Shown here: piece by piece, positions 27,813-36,600 of the stretch
How positions within the stretch are numbered: the first letter of the stretch is position 1
Layout of the letters: each line of letters starts with the position of its first letter
NCBI RefSeq assembly: GCF_900625105.1
Contig: NZ_UYYD01000001.1
Location: 62,001 to 126,000 of the forward strand
Length of the DNA: 64,000 nucleotides
Source: Agathobaculum sp. Marseille-P7918
Lineage (GTDB): Bacteria; Bacillota; Clostridia; Oscillospirales; Butyricicoccaceae
Direction: 5' to 3'
Translations under genes and position numbers: made by a program
Notes under the pieces: model-generated
Databases searched by the model: none
Told to the model about the DNA's origin: nothing
The model's input: only the letters and a program-made list of their open reading frames with translations

Positions 27813-28877
27813 ATGGCTTCTTTTTTGGAAACAATTGCGAAGAAGTTTTCGCTTTTTTCAAGTGATATCGGTATTGACCTTGGCACGGCGACCGTTCTGG
27901 TGTATGTCAAGGGCAAGGGCGTTGTGCTCAACGAGCCTTCTGTCGTAGCGGTGGACAAGGTTTCGGGTAAAATTCTGTCTGTCGGTGCGGAGGCACAAAA
28001 GATGCTGGGCCGTACGCCGGGCAATATCATTGCCATTCGTCCGCTGCGTGAGGGCGTCATTTCCGACTATGAGATGACCGAGCGCATGATCAAGGAGTTT
28101 ATCCGTAAGGTGCAGGGGTTCCGCTTGTTCAAGCCTAACGTTGTCATCTGCGTTCCGTCCATCATCACGGAAGTAGAAGAGCGTGCGGTTATCGATGCTG
28201 GTACGCAGGCGGGCGCCAAGCGCGTTTTCCTGATCGAGGAGCCGGTCGCGGCCGCGATCGGTGCGGGCATTGACATCGCAAAGCCGAATGGCAATATGGT
28301 GGTGGATATCGGCGGCGGTACGACCGACGTTGCGGTCATTTCGCTTGGCGGTATCGTGGAATCCACTTCGATCAAAATTGCGGGCGATAAGTTTGACGAA
28401 GCGATCGTCAAATATGTCCGCCGCAAGCACAATGCACTCATCGGCGAGCGCACGGCGGAGCAGATCAAGAAGAATATTGGCTGCGTTTATCCGCGCACGG
28501 AAGAAGTGACGATGGAGGTCAAGGGCCGCTGCCTGATGACCGGTCTGCCGCGTACGTTTACCGTGAATTCCACTGAGATTCTGGATGCGCTGGAGGAAGT
28601 CTCCACGGCGATCATCGAAGCGATCCATTGGGTCATCGAGCGCACGCCCCCGGAACTGACGGGCGATATTTCCACCAACGGTATCGTGATGACCGGCGGC
28701 GGTTCGCTCATCTGGGGTTTTGATAAGCTGGTTGCGTCCAAGACCGGAATTCCGACCCATGTGGCGGACGAGGCCATTTCGTGTGTGGCATACGGTACGG
28801 GCAACTGTCTGGAAAACCTGGCCGGTATGCAGGATGGTACCATGAACCTGTCGCGTCAGCGTCAGATGATGCAGTAA
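27813..28877 (+). CDS. mreB: Rod-shape determining protein MreB
   Basis: The bacterial actin homologue of about 354 residues polymerises under the membrane and guides lateral wall synthesis. Phosphate-1 motif DIGIDLGTATVLVY, phosphate-2 MVVDIGGGTTDVAV, and the adenosine motif region GIVMTGGGSLIWG are intact. I use ATG 27813; TTG 27807 sits closer to the AAAGGA site and is possible. It has its own promoter and terminator and is not followed by mreC or mreD, so it is a stand-alone MreB/Mbl-type gene. Confidence 0.95.
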   Translation: MASFLETIAKKFSLFSSDIGIDLGTATVLVYVKGKGVVLNEPSVVAVDKVSGKILSVGAEAQKMLGRTPGNIIAIRPLREGVISDYEMTERMIKEFIRKVQGFRLFKPNVVICVPSIITEVEERAVIDAGTQAGAKRVFLIEEPVAAAIGAGIDIAKPNGNMVVDIGGGTTDVAVISLGGIVESTSIKIAGDKFDEAIVKYVRRKHNALIGERTAEQIKKNIGCVYPRTEEVTMEVKGRCLMTGLPRTFTVNSTEILDALEEVSTAIIEAIHWVIERTPPELTGDISTNGIVMTGGGSLIWGFDKLVASKTGIPTHVADEAISCVAYGTGNCLENLAGMQDGTMNLSRQRQMMQ

Positions 28878-28894
28878 TCCAAGGGATGTATGTG

Positions 28895-28927
28895 AAAAAA
28901 CACCCGTTATTTAACGGGTGTTTTTAA
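28895..28927 (+). terminator. Terminator after mreB
   Basis: AACACCCGTT/AACGGGTGTT stem followed by T5, with an A run before it. Confidence 0.88.
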
Positions 28928-28967
28928 TGCAAACAAGTGCCAGTAGATCGACATGGTTGAGGGGAAT

Positions 28968-29468
28968 ATGACCGAACAGGAAAAATACATGAAGGCTGCC
29001 CTTCGGCTGGCGCGCAAGGCCGCAGAAGAAGGGGAAGTCCCAGTGGGCGCTGTTGTGGTTTGCGACGGCAAGATCGTGGGACGCGGACGAAACCGACGCG
29101 AAACCAAGAAGAATGCGCTGCACCATGCGGAAATCGAGGCCATCGGCAAAGCTTGCAAAAAGCTGGGCGGATGGCGGCTGCACCGCTGTGATTTATATGT
29201 TACGCTGGAGCCGTGCCCGATGTGCGCCGGAGCGATCATCAATGCCAGAATCAAAACCGTGTATTTTGGCGCTGCTGATCCCAAAGCTGGCTCGTGCGGA
29301 TCGCTGGTCAATCTGTTTGAACTGCCATATAACCACCAGCCGGAAGTCGTGTCGGACGTGCTGGGGGAAGAATGTGCGGAGGTATTGAAATCCTTTTTCA
29401 AGGCATTGCGTGAAAAAAGGAAAGCCCTTCGCCTGCAACAGAAATCAGACACTGCCAACAGTGTTTGA
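28968..29468 (+). CDS. tadA: tRNA-specific adenosine deaminase
   Basis: The 166-residue zinc-dependent deaminase converts A34 of tRNA-Arg(ACG) to inosine. It shows the HAE catalytic motif (HHAEIEAI) and the zinc motif PCPMCAGA. The C-terminal part is about 20 residues longer than minimal TadA. ATG 28968 follows GAGGGG closely; ATG 28953 is an alternative start. The sodium-dependent transporter begins 34 bases downstream. Confidence 0.93.
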   Translation: MTEQEKYMKAALRLARKAAEEGEVPVGAVVVCDGKIVGRGRNRRETKKNALHHAEIEAIGKACKKLGGWRLHRCDLYVTLEPCPMCAGAIINARIKTVYFGAADPKAGSCGSLVNLFELPYNHQPEVVSDVLGEECAEVLKSFFKALREKRKALRLQQKSDTANSV

Positions 29469-29502
29469 ACATAGAATCCAAGAGAAATAAGGGGTTAAAA
29501 CA

Positions 29503-30873
29503 ATGCAAAGAGAAAAGCTTGGCTCGCGCCTTGGCTTCATTCTGCTCTCTGCGGGATGTGCGATCGGCGTGGGTAACGTTTGGAAGTTCCCGTGGATGGT
29601 GGGACAGTACGGCGGCGGTGCGTTCGTTGTCTTTTATGTACTGTTTCTGATTATTCTGGGTCTTCCGATTATGACGATGGAATTTGCCGTCGGCCGTGCC
29701 AGTCAGAAAAGCCCGGTGCGTGCCTATCAGGTGCTGGAAAAGCCGGGTACCAAATGGCATATTCATGGCTATCTTGCCATGATCGGCAACTATCTGCTGA
29801 TGATGTTTTACACGACGGTCTGCGGTTGGATGCTGCACTATTTCTATTTGACCGCTTCCGGCAAGTTTGTCGGCGCGTCCACGGAGCAGGTCGGCGCGGC
29901 CTTTCCGGAAATGCTCAGCCAGCCTCTGGTGATGGTGGGCTGGATGATCGTTGTCGTAGTGGTCGGCTTTGCCATCAATTCCTTTGGCCTGCAGGGTGGC
30001 CTGGAGCGCGTGACCAAGGTGATGATGATCGCGCTGCTCGCGATCATGGTGGTTTTGGCCATCAACAGCGTGATGACAGAGGGTGCCGGTGAGGGTCTGA
30101 AGTTTTACCTGATTCCGGATCTGGATCGCATGATGGAATCCGGCCCGATCAATGTCATCGTGGGCGCGATGAACCAGTCGTTCTTCACCTTGTCGCTCGG
30201 CATTGGTGCAATGGCGATCTTCGGCAGCTATATCGGCAAGGGTCGTGCGCTGCTGGGGGAAGCGGTTAACGTTGCAATTCTGGATACCTTTGTTGCTTTT
30301 ACCGCGGGTCTGATTATTTTCCCGGCCTGCTTTGCATTTGGTGTTTCGCCGGACAGCGGCCCGAATCTGATTTTCGTCACGCTGCCGAACATCTTCAATC
30401 ACATGGCGGGCGGACGCCTCTGGGGCAGCCTGTTCTTCGTGTTCATGGCGTTTGCCGCGTTCTCGACCGTTCTGGCGGTCTTTGAGAACATCATGTCCTG
30501 CTGCATGGATCTGACCGGTTGGAGCCGTAAGAAGGTTGCGCTGCTGAATACCGTTCTGATAATTGTGCTCTCCCTGCCGTGTGTGTTGGGTTATAATATC
30601 TGGTCCGGTTTCCAGCCGTTTGGCGATGGTTCTGCTGTGCTGGATCTGGAAGATTTTCTGGTTTCGAATATCTGGCTGCCGCTTGGTTCTTTGGTTTACC
30701 TGCTGTTCTGCACTACGCGCTACGGTTGGGGCTGGAAGAACTTCAAGGAGGAAGCCAACGAAGGCGGCGGTCTGAAGGTACGCGATGGCATTCGGTTCTA
30801 TGTCAGCTATATCCTGCCGCTGATCGTTCTGATTATTTTTGTGCTCGGTATTAAAGATAAATTTTTTGCCTGA
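29503..30873 (+). CDS. Sodium-dependent transporter of the neurotransmitter:sodium symporter (SNF/NSS) family
   Basis: The 456-residue protein has about eleven transmembrane segments, as is usual for bacterial NSS members such as MhsT and TnaT. The first helix reads GFILLSAGCAIGVGNVWKFP, carrying the unwound GNVWKFP substrate and sodium site. It likely imports a neutral or aromatic amino acid using the Na gradient; specificity cannot be told. It lies after tadA on the same strand and before tRNA-Leu. Confidence 0.92.
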   Translation: MQREKLGSRLGFILLSAGCAIGVGNVWKFPWMVGQYGGGAFVVFYVLFLIILGLPIMTMEFAVGRASQKSPVRAYQVLEKPGTKWHIHGYLAMIGNYLLMMFYTTVCGWMLHYFYLTASGKFVGASTEQVGAAFPEMLSQPLVMVGWMIVVVVVGFAINSFGLQGGLERVTKVMMIALLAIMVVLAINSVMTEGAGEGLKFYLIPDLDRMMESGPINVIVGAMNQSFFTLSLGIGAMAIFGSYIGKGRALLGEAVNVAILDTFVAFTAGLIIFPACFAFGVSPDSGPNLIFVTLPNIFNHMAGGRLWGSLFFVFMAFAAFSTVLAVFENIMSCCMDLTGWSRKKVALLNTVLIIVLSLPCVLGYNIWSGFQPFGDGSAVLDLEDFLVSNIWLPLGSLVYLLFCTTRYGWGWKNFKEEANEGGGLKVRDGIRFYVSYILPLIVLIIFVLGIKDKFFA

Positions 30874-30879
30874 TATATC

Positions 30880-30908
30880 TTGAAATTTGGGGTGCAATAG
30901 GATATAAT
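30880..30908 (+). promoter_or_regulatory. tRNA-Leu promoter
   Basis: TTGAAA, 17-base spacer, TATAAT, ending 23 bases before the mature tRNA. Confidence 0.8.
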
Positions 30909-30931
30909 ATCTATTGTTGCACCCCATATTT

Positions 30932-31018
30932 GCCGGTGTGATGGAATTGGTAGACGTAGTGGACTCAAAATCCACCGCTGGCGACAGCGTACCGGTTCGA
31001 GTCCGGTCACCGGCACCA
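30932..31018 (+). tRNA. tRNA-Leu (CAA)
   Basis: GCCGGTG pairs with CACCGGC in the acceptor stem and the CCA end is encoded. The anticodon loop CTCAAAA gives anticodon CAA, which reads UUG. A long variable arm (CGCTGGCGACAGCGT) is characteristic of class II tRNAs, and the T-arm is ACCGG-TTCGAGT-CCGGT. Confidence 0.96.
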
Positions 31019-31052
31019 AAAACCCCTGTATTCGTATGAATACGGGGGTTTG
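31017..31052 (+). terminator. Terminator after tRNA-Leu
   Basis: AACCCCTGTATTC/GAATACGGGGGTT stem (one wobble) followed by a T-rich stretch. Confidence 0.8.
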
Positions 31053-31089
31053 CTATTTTGTTTTTTCTCGTTCCACAATGAAAAAAATC

Positions 31090-31118
31090 TTGACAATCCG
31101 GTGAGAGGCGACTATACT
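31090..31118 (+). promoter_or_regulatory. ars operon promoter
   Basis: TTGACA, 17-base spacer, TATACT, directly followed by the ArsR-type operator. Confidence 0.85.
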
Positions 31119-31126
31119 GATAATAC

Positions 31127-31142
31127 ATCAAAAATATTTGAT
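31127..31142 (+). promoter_or_regulatory. ArsR operator 1
   Basis: Perfect dyad ATCAAA-N4-TTTGAT just downstream of the -10 box. The same dyad recurs before the permease gene. It matches the usual form of ArsR/SmtB operators. Confidence 0.8.
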
Positions 31143-31157
31143 ATGAGGAATGCCGCA

Positions 31158-31469
31158 ATGAAGGAGAAGTATCTGGACCAGGCAAAGGTTTTCAAAGCGT
31201 TGTGCGATCCAAAGCGTTTGGCGATTTTGGAGCAGCTGCGCAGCGGAGAAAAGTGTGCCTGTGTGCTGCAAGAGCCGCTGGACCTGACGCAATCCGGGCT
31301 ATCGTATCACATGAGAATTTTATGTGAGTCCGGTTTGGTCATCAGCCGCCAAGAGGGAAAATGGACCCATTATTGTCTTGCGCCTGAGGGAAAAGCGTAT
31401 GCTTTGCAGCTGCTGTCGGATATCCTGACGCCAATTTCCAAAGCCAATGATGTTTGCGTGCAATGCTGA
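31158..31469 (+). CDS. arsR: ArsR-family metalloid-responsive repressor
   Basis: The 103-residue winged-helix repressor carries KVFKALCDPKRLAILEQL at the N-terminus. Its helix region GEKCACVLQEPLDLTQSGLSYH bears a Cys-x-Cys pair at the place of the ELCVCDL arsenite site of classical ArsR; a further Cys sits in RILCESG and two more in the C-terminal VCVQC. It should leave its operator when As(III)/Sb(III) binds. ATG 31158 has GAGGAA upstream; the longer in-frame ORF from 31050 would start before the promoter. It leads the operon and is probably autoregulated. Confidence 0.88.
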   Translation: MKEKYLDQAKVFKALCDPKRLAILEQLRSGEKCACVLQEPLDLTQSGLSYHMRILCESGLVISRQEGKWTHYCLAPEGKAYALQLLSDILTPISKANDVCVQC

Positions 31470-31515
31470 CGATCCGCGCCATCCAAGATCGGTGGCGCTT
31501 TGCTTTGCACAACAC

Positions 31516-31531
31516 ATCAAAATAATTTGAT
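31516..31531 (+). promoter_or_regulatory. ArsR operator 2
   Basis: Second perfect dyad ATCAAA-N4-TTTGAT, 20 bases before the permease start. A weak hairpin (GCGCCA/TGGCGC, 31476-31498) lies between arsR and this site. Confidence 0.7.
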
Positions 31532-31551
31532 TTGATGGAGATGGAATCGAA

Positions 31552-32550
31552 ATGAAAGTATTTCAATTTTTGCAGGATCAGGTGTTGAGCATGAAGTGGC
31601 TCAATCAGCTGATCGGGAATGCGCTTTCCGCACTGGGAATGGACCTCAGCAGCCGGATCGGAGGGAGCATCCAATTCTTTTTGTATGACGTCGTAAAAAT
31701 TGCCATCCTGCTTTGTCTGCTGATTTTTCTGATTTCGTATATACAAAGCTATTTTCCGCCGGAACGCAGCCGGAAGATTTTGAATCGGTTTCACAGCTGG
31801 CAGGCCAACTGCTTGGCTGCATTGCTTGGAACCGTCACGCCGTTCTGCTCCTGCTCATCCATTCCGTTGTTCATCGGCTTTACCAGCGCAGGACTGCCGT
31901 TGGGGGTAACTTTTTCATTTCTGATTTCTTCCCCCATGGTGGATCTGGCCAGTCTGTTCTTGCTGATGAGTGTGTTCGGTTGGAAAATCGCGATTGCTTA
32001 TGTGGTACTCGGCTTGGTAATTGCCGTACTGGGCGGATCGATGATAGAAAAGCTTCATATGGAGCCGTATGTGGAAGAATACATCTTTACAACCCAGAGC
32101 ATTGACACGTCATCGCCTGAAGTAACGGTACGCGATCGCATTGCATATGCAAAAGAACAAATGAAAAGCACTTTTCAAAAGGTCTTTCCTTATGTGCTGA
32201 TCGGTGTTGGTGTTGGCGCTGTGATCCATAATTGGATTCCGGAAGGTTGGGTACAGACGATTTTGGGCACCAACAATCCGCTGGGCGTGATTCTGGCGGT
32301 GATTGTGGGCATTCCGATGTATGCGGATATTTTCAGCACGATTCCGATTGCGGAAGCATTGCTCAGCAAGGGCGCACAGTTGGGAACCGTTCTCGCCTTT
32401 ATGATGGCGGTTACCACGTTGTCAGTTCCGTCGTTGATTATGCTTCGTAAAGCCGTGAAGCGTCGCCTTTTGTGGGTGTTCATCGGAATCTGTACGGTGG
32501 GCATCGTGCTGGTAGGCTATTTATTTAATCTGTTACAAGTGGTATTATAA
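31552..32550 (+). CDS. ArsP/YraQ-family permease (DUF318), probable metalloid efflux
   Basis: The 332-residue protein has eight to ten hydrophobic segments. The hallmark TPFCSCSSIPLFIGF, with its Cys-x-Cys, is followed by GLPLGVTFSFLISSPMVD, the core of the ArsP/UPF0718 permease family. Known members export trivalent organoarsenicals or other soft metal species. Here it is the only efflux candidate in an arsR-arsC operon (no ArsB or Acr3 nearby), which makes inorganic arsenite a possible substrate by inference. Confidence 0.85.
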   Translation: MKVFQFLQDQVLSMKWLNQLIGNALSALGMDLSSRIGGSIQFFLYDVVKIAILLCLLIFLISYIQSYFPPERSRKILNRFHSWQANCLAALLGTVTPFCSCSSIPLFIGFTSAGLPLGVTFSFLISSPMVDLASLFLLMSVFGWKIAIAYVVLGLVIAVLGGSMIEKLHMEPYVEEYIFTTQSIDTSSPEVTVRDRIAYAKEQMKSTFQKVFPYVLIGVGVGAVIHNWIPEGWVQTILGTNNPLGVILAVIVGIPMYADIFSTIPIAEALLSKGAQLGTVLAFMMAVTTLSVPSLIMLRKAVKRRLLWVFIGICTVGIVLVGYLFNLLQVVL

Positions 32551-32570
32551 TATAAGGAGGAGAAGATACA

Positions 32571-32903
32571 ATGAAATGGTTTGGCAAAACGAAGGATACA
32601 GCAAAAGAAGCGCCTCACACGGAGCCGCATATGGAAAACGCGCCTGCACAATCGCCGACAGAGGGTGTTTGCGTCTTGGGTTCGGGTTGCAGCAAGTGCC
32701 AGGCGCTGGAAAAAGCCGTCTGCGAAGCGTTGGAAGAATTGGGTATGGACACGAAGGTGGTGCATGTCACTGACTTTGCGCAGATCGCAGCCTATGGAGT
32801 GATGTCTACGCCGGCGCTGGTCGTGGATGGAAAAGTAGTGTCCAGCGGCAAAGTGCTGCAAAAGGAAGCGGTCAAGAAACTGATTCTGGAAGTGAGAAAA
32901 TGA
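32571..32903 (+). CDS. Thioredoxin-like redox-active disulfide protein
   Basis: The 110-residue protein has an N-terminal polar extension of about 30 residues and then a small thioredoxin fold (VCVLGSGCSKCQALEKAV with the active-site Cys-x-x-Cys, and cis-Pro in VMSTPALVVDGKV). This redox-active disulfide protein 2 family often accompanies ArsP-type permeases. It may reduce ArsC or present the metalloid to the permease. Its stop overlaps the arsC start (ATGA). Confidence 0.88.
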   Translation: MKWFGKTKDTAKEAPHTEPHMENAPAQSPTEGVCVLGSGCSKCQALEKAVCEALEELGMDTKVVHVTDFAQIAAYGVMSTPALVVDGKVVSSGKVLQKEAVKKLILEVRK

Positions 32904-33310
32904 CAAACAATCGGACCAAACCCAAAGTTGCGTTTGTCTGCGTGCACAACTCCTGCCGAAGTCAAATTGCCGAGGCGCTGGGTAAGCATCTCGCATCGGA
33001 TGTATTTGAGAGCTTTTCGGGGGGAACCGAAACCAAGCCGCAGATCAATCCGGATGCGGTACGGTTGATGAAACAGGTCTATGGCATTGATATGGAGCGC
33101 ACACAGCGCAGTAAACTGTTGTCTGAACTGCCGCCTGTGGACGTAGTGATTACTATGGGATGCAATGTGGCGTGTCCGAACTTGCCTTGCCGGCATCGGG
33201 AGGATTGGGGCTTGGAAGATCCGACCGGGAAGTCGGATGCGGCTTTTTTGGAAACCATGCAGCGTATTCACGAAAATATTCTGGCTCTGAAAAGAAAACT
33301 GCAAAACTGA
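32900..33310 (+). CDS. arsC: Arsenate reductase, low-molecular-weight phosphatase type
   Basis: The 136-residue enzyme reduces arsenate to arsenite. The P-loop is VCVHNSCRSQ (Cys-x5-Arg) and the distal cysteines lie in MGCNVACPNLPC, which matches thioredoxin-coupled ArsC of the Staphylococcus type. It begins 4 bases inside the thioredoxin-like gene, so translation is coupled and the reductant may be its neighbour. It is the last gene of the ars operon. Confidence 0.93.
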   Translation: MTNNRTKPKVAFVCVHNSCRSQIAEALGKHLASDVFESFSGGTETKPQINPDAVRLMKQVYGIDMERTQRSKLLSELPPVDVVITMGCNVACPNLPCRHREDWGLEDPTGKSDAAFLETMQRIHENILALKRKLQN

Positions 33311-33376
33311 AAAGGGGGAGCGCGGTGCAGAATACCGATTTGAAATATCCGGCTGCACTGATCCTTCGCACAAAAA

Positions 33377-33409
33377 GAACCCGGCTGCATCTAAGATGCA
33401 GCCGGGTTC
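33377..33409 (-). terminator. Perfect 15-bp hairpin, T-run on the minus side only
   Basis: GAACCCGGCTGCATC pairs perfectly with GATGCAGCCGGGTTC around a TAA loop. The U-tract follows only when read on the minus strand (AAAAA on the left in plus orientation), although the nearest minus-strand gene ends at 37297. Confidence 0.6.
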
Positions 33410-33594
33410 ACGCATATGCGGTTATCGGAAGAAACGCGCTTTCAGTGGTTCCGTGCATCAATAGGGGACATGCGGAATACCTGCATCCGTTCAATTAGTC
33501 TACCACTTTTATCCCTCTTTTGGCATATATGGTTATTTAGTTATATGTATCAATATTTGCAGTGGATTACCGAAAAAAATGTTTCTTTTCCCAT

Positions 33595-33623
33595 TTGTCT
33601 TGTAGGGATAATTTTGTTATAAT
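33595..33623 (+). promoter_or_regulatory. Promoter of the large surface protein
   Basis: TTGTCT, 17-base spacer, TATAAT, 61 bases before the start codon. Confidence 0.65.
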
Positions 33624-33684
33624 GCTTAAAAGCTGATTGAACCAGGAAACAGTTAGCTGTAATAAAAGGAACGGAGAAGATGAA

Positions 33685-36600
33685 ATGAACAAATTATTCC
33701 GGCAGGGGCTTTCTGCGGTGCTTTCCGTTATGGTGCTTGGGCAGGCGCTGCCCGTGTCCTATGCGGCGGCATCCGATCAGGAGCAGGGTTCTGTGTCTAT
33801 CACAGAGCAGGCGTTCCCGGATCAGAAGTTCCGTCAGTGGCTGACGGATTCGTCAAATATCCATGGCTACGGTGCAGACGGCATTCTGACGACGGCAGAA
33901 CTGGCGGGGATTTCGGAAATCAATGTTTCAGGGATCGGAGTGCGCTCCTTGCAAGGCATTGAGTATTTTTCTGCACTCGAGCAGCTGGATTGCAAAAACA
34001 ATGCGCTGACGCAGTTGGATGTGCAAAACAACCGCTCGCTGAAATATCTGCATTGTGCGTTTAACAGCATTGTATCGCTGGATGTGTCCGGGCTCGATCA
34101 ATTGATTTCGCTCAATTGCGAGAGCAATCAGATGACTTCGCTGGATTTAACAGGCTGCACGGCTCTGGAAATCATCTACTGCCGCAATAACAATCTGCCG
34201 AAGGTGGATTTTTCCACCAATACCGCGCTCAAGTTTATCGAAACGTTTGATAATAAGCTCAAAGAGGTGGATCTGTCCAATCTGAAGCAGTTGGAGTTTG
34301 TCCATCTGGATCATAACCTGCTGACCCATCTGGATCTGAGCGCAAATACCAATCTCAGCCCGGTGGGCAGCGGCTTTGTCGCTCGCAACAATCAGCTGGA
34401 TACGCTGACGCTTCCGGTGAAAGCGACCTTGATTGTGGAGGATTCGGTTTACGCGGAGCAGGACCCGAAGAAGGGGTATGAACGGACCGAGTGGTATTTG
34501 GATAGCGCGTTCACGCAGCCGGCGCCTTCGGAAATTGTTGCCAACGGGCAGACGCTGTATGTCAAATGGCTGCCGAACGATTATACCATTTCCTTTTCCG
34601 GCAATGGCGGCAGCGGTTTGATGCCCGCAGTGCCCGCGGTGTGGGATGCGCCGGTGGAGCTGCCCAAGAGCACATTCAGCCGTGTTGGATATCGGTTTGC
34701 AGGTTGGGAAGATACGTTTGGCGATGGTGCGAAATACACCGATCAGCAGACCGTGACCAATCTGGCGGGTGAGATTCAGGGCGACCGCGTTACGCTGTAT
34801 GCGCAGTGGCAGCCGATCACCTATACGGTGGCGTTTGACGCCAACGGCGGGCAGGGTGAAATGCAACCCGAGACGCATACCTATGATCGGTCCAAAACCC
34901 TGTCGAGCAACACGATCCAGGCGCCGGCGGGCAAGGAATTTGCCGGATGGGCAAGACAGAAAAACGGTCCGGTTCTGTATGCGGACGGTGCTTCTGTGCG
35001 CAACCTGACGGCAACACAGGATGAAACCATTACACTGTATGCGATTTGGCGCGAGCCGATCGTCAACCAGTATCGGGATGCGTTGGATCAGGCATTCGCC
35101 GCCTACCAGGCGGATCAATACACCGAACAGGATTGGAGCCAATTGGCCGGGATCTATGATGAAGCGACCCGCAATCTTGCGGGAACTGCCGAAGAGTCGC
35201 AGATGCAGGATATTTTGGCAACTGCCAAAAATGAGATGGCAACGGTGCCGACTTTCGCCATGCGCGTGAAGCAGGCAGTTTCCGCGTGGGAAACCGCTTA
35301 CCGTACGGTGATTGCACAGGCATCCGGCGGCGCAGTGGACGAGGCAAACGCACAGGAGATCGGCGCTGCGGCACAGGCGGCAGCGGTTGGATTGACGACT
35401 GACTTTGTCGCGACAAATTCCGACCTGACGATCGCGGCGGATCGGGAACTGGTGACCGCACGCGCGCTGCAGGAAATTGAAACGACCGTGCAGGCGCTGC
35501 AAAAGCTGGCAGATGCGGCCGCTTGGGCGGGCGGTCTGGACGGGTTGTCCACGCGTGCGCTGTCGGAGGTTACTTCGCAGTGGCAGGCAAATTACGAGAC
35601 CGCATATCAGCAAGCCGGGGCCTATCAGGCGCAGCTCAGTGCCGGTCTGATGAACGCTTTGCAGATGCGTGCGTCGCTCGCGCTGCAAAAGCAGCAGGCG
35701 GTGACCCAGCTGCACATGGATTACAGCGGCTTGGATCGGGAACAGTACACCGAAGAAAATCTTCGCAAGCTGGACAGCATTTTCCAGTCCGGTACGGACG
35801 GAATCGAAGCGGCGGATTCGAACGGCGCAGTAGCTGCGCTGCTGGCGAAGGCGCAGGAGGAGCTGCGCGCGGTTCCGGACAAAAACCAAACGGAAAAGCC
35901 GGGCGGCGGGGAATCCGGTGAATCCGGGGAAGGCGGAGCTGGCGGCGGCGTTTCCGGAGGAGGAACCGCCGGTGGCGGCGGTGCTGCGGGCGGAGGTGCC
36001 GGCGGCGGTGGCACCGCGCCGGGACCGTCCGACCAGGTAAGCAGTGAACAGACGATTGCAGCAACGGTTACGGCAGATACTTCGGCAGGCACGGCGAAGG
36101 CGCAGCTGGATGCGGCAGAGGTCAAGAAAAAAGTGGATGCCGCACTTCAGGCAGCCCAAAAGGATCAGTCCGCGCCGGTCATCACGGTGACGATGGATTC
36201 CAACGCTGCGAAAACCGTATCGCTTTCCGTGCCGTCTCAGGCGCTGGGAGAACTTGCCAAAAATGCAAAAGCTGTGTTTTCCGTGCGGTGCGGACTCGGC
36301 AAGGTGACGCTGAACGCCAAGGCCATCCAGGCCGTTGTTCAGCAGGCAGGACAGGATGCGTTTGTTCTGACGATTGCCTCCGTGACCGAAGCGGGACAGA
36401 ACAACCGTCCGGGATATGATATTTCGATCCAGAGTGCCGGCAAGAAGATCACGGATCTGTCCGGCGGCACTGCTGTGGCAGCAGTACCGTACACGCTTGG
36501 GGTAGACCAGCAGGCCGGTGGTGTTATCGCTTATGCGGTGGCGGCAGATGGCGGACGAAGTGCGTGCAGCACGACGTATGATCGGAAAACGCAAACCGTT

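Larger units (their letters stand above)
33311..33684 (+). other. Intergenic region after arsC
   Basis: This 374-base stretch holds no convincing gene. It contains the hairpin at 33377-33409 and the promoter at 33595-33623 for the downstream surface protein. A GTG with GGGGGAG at 33325 opens a short frame that runs through the hairpin and is probably not coding. Confidence 0.5.

Noticed and set aside
33325-33498. Short GTG-started frame after arsC
   Set aside because: It runs straight through a perfect 15-bp hairpin and has no protein-like composition.
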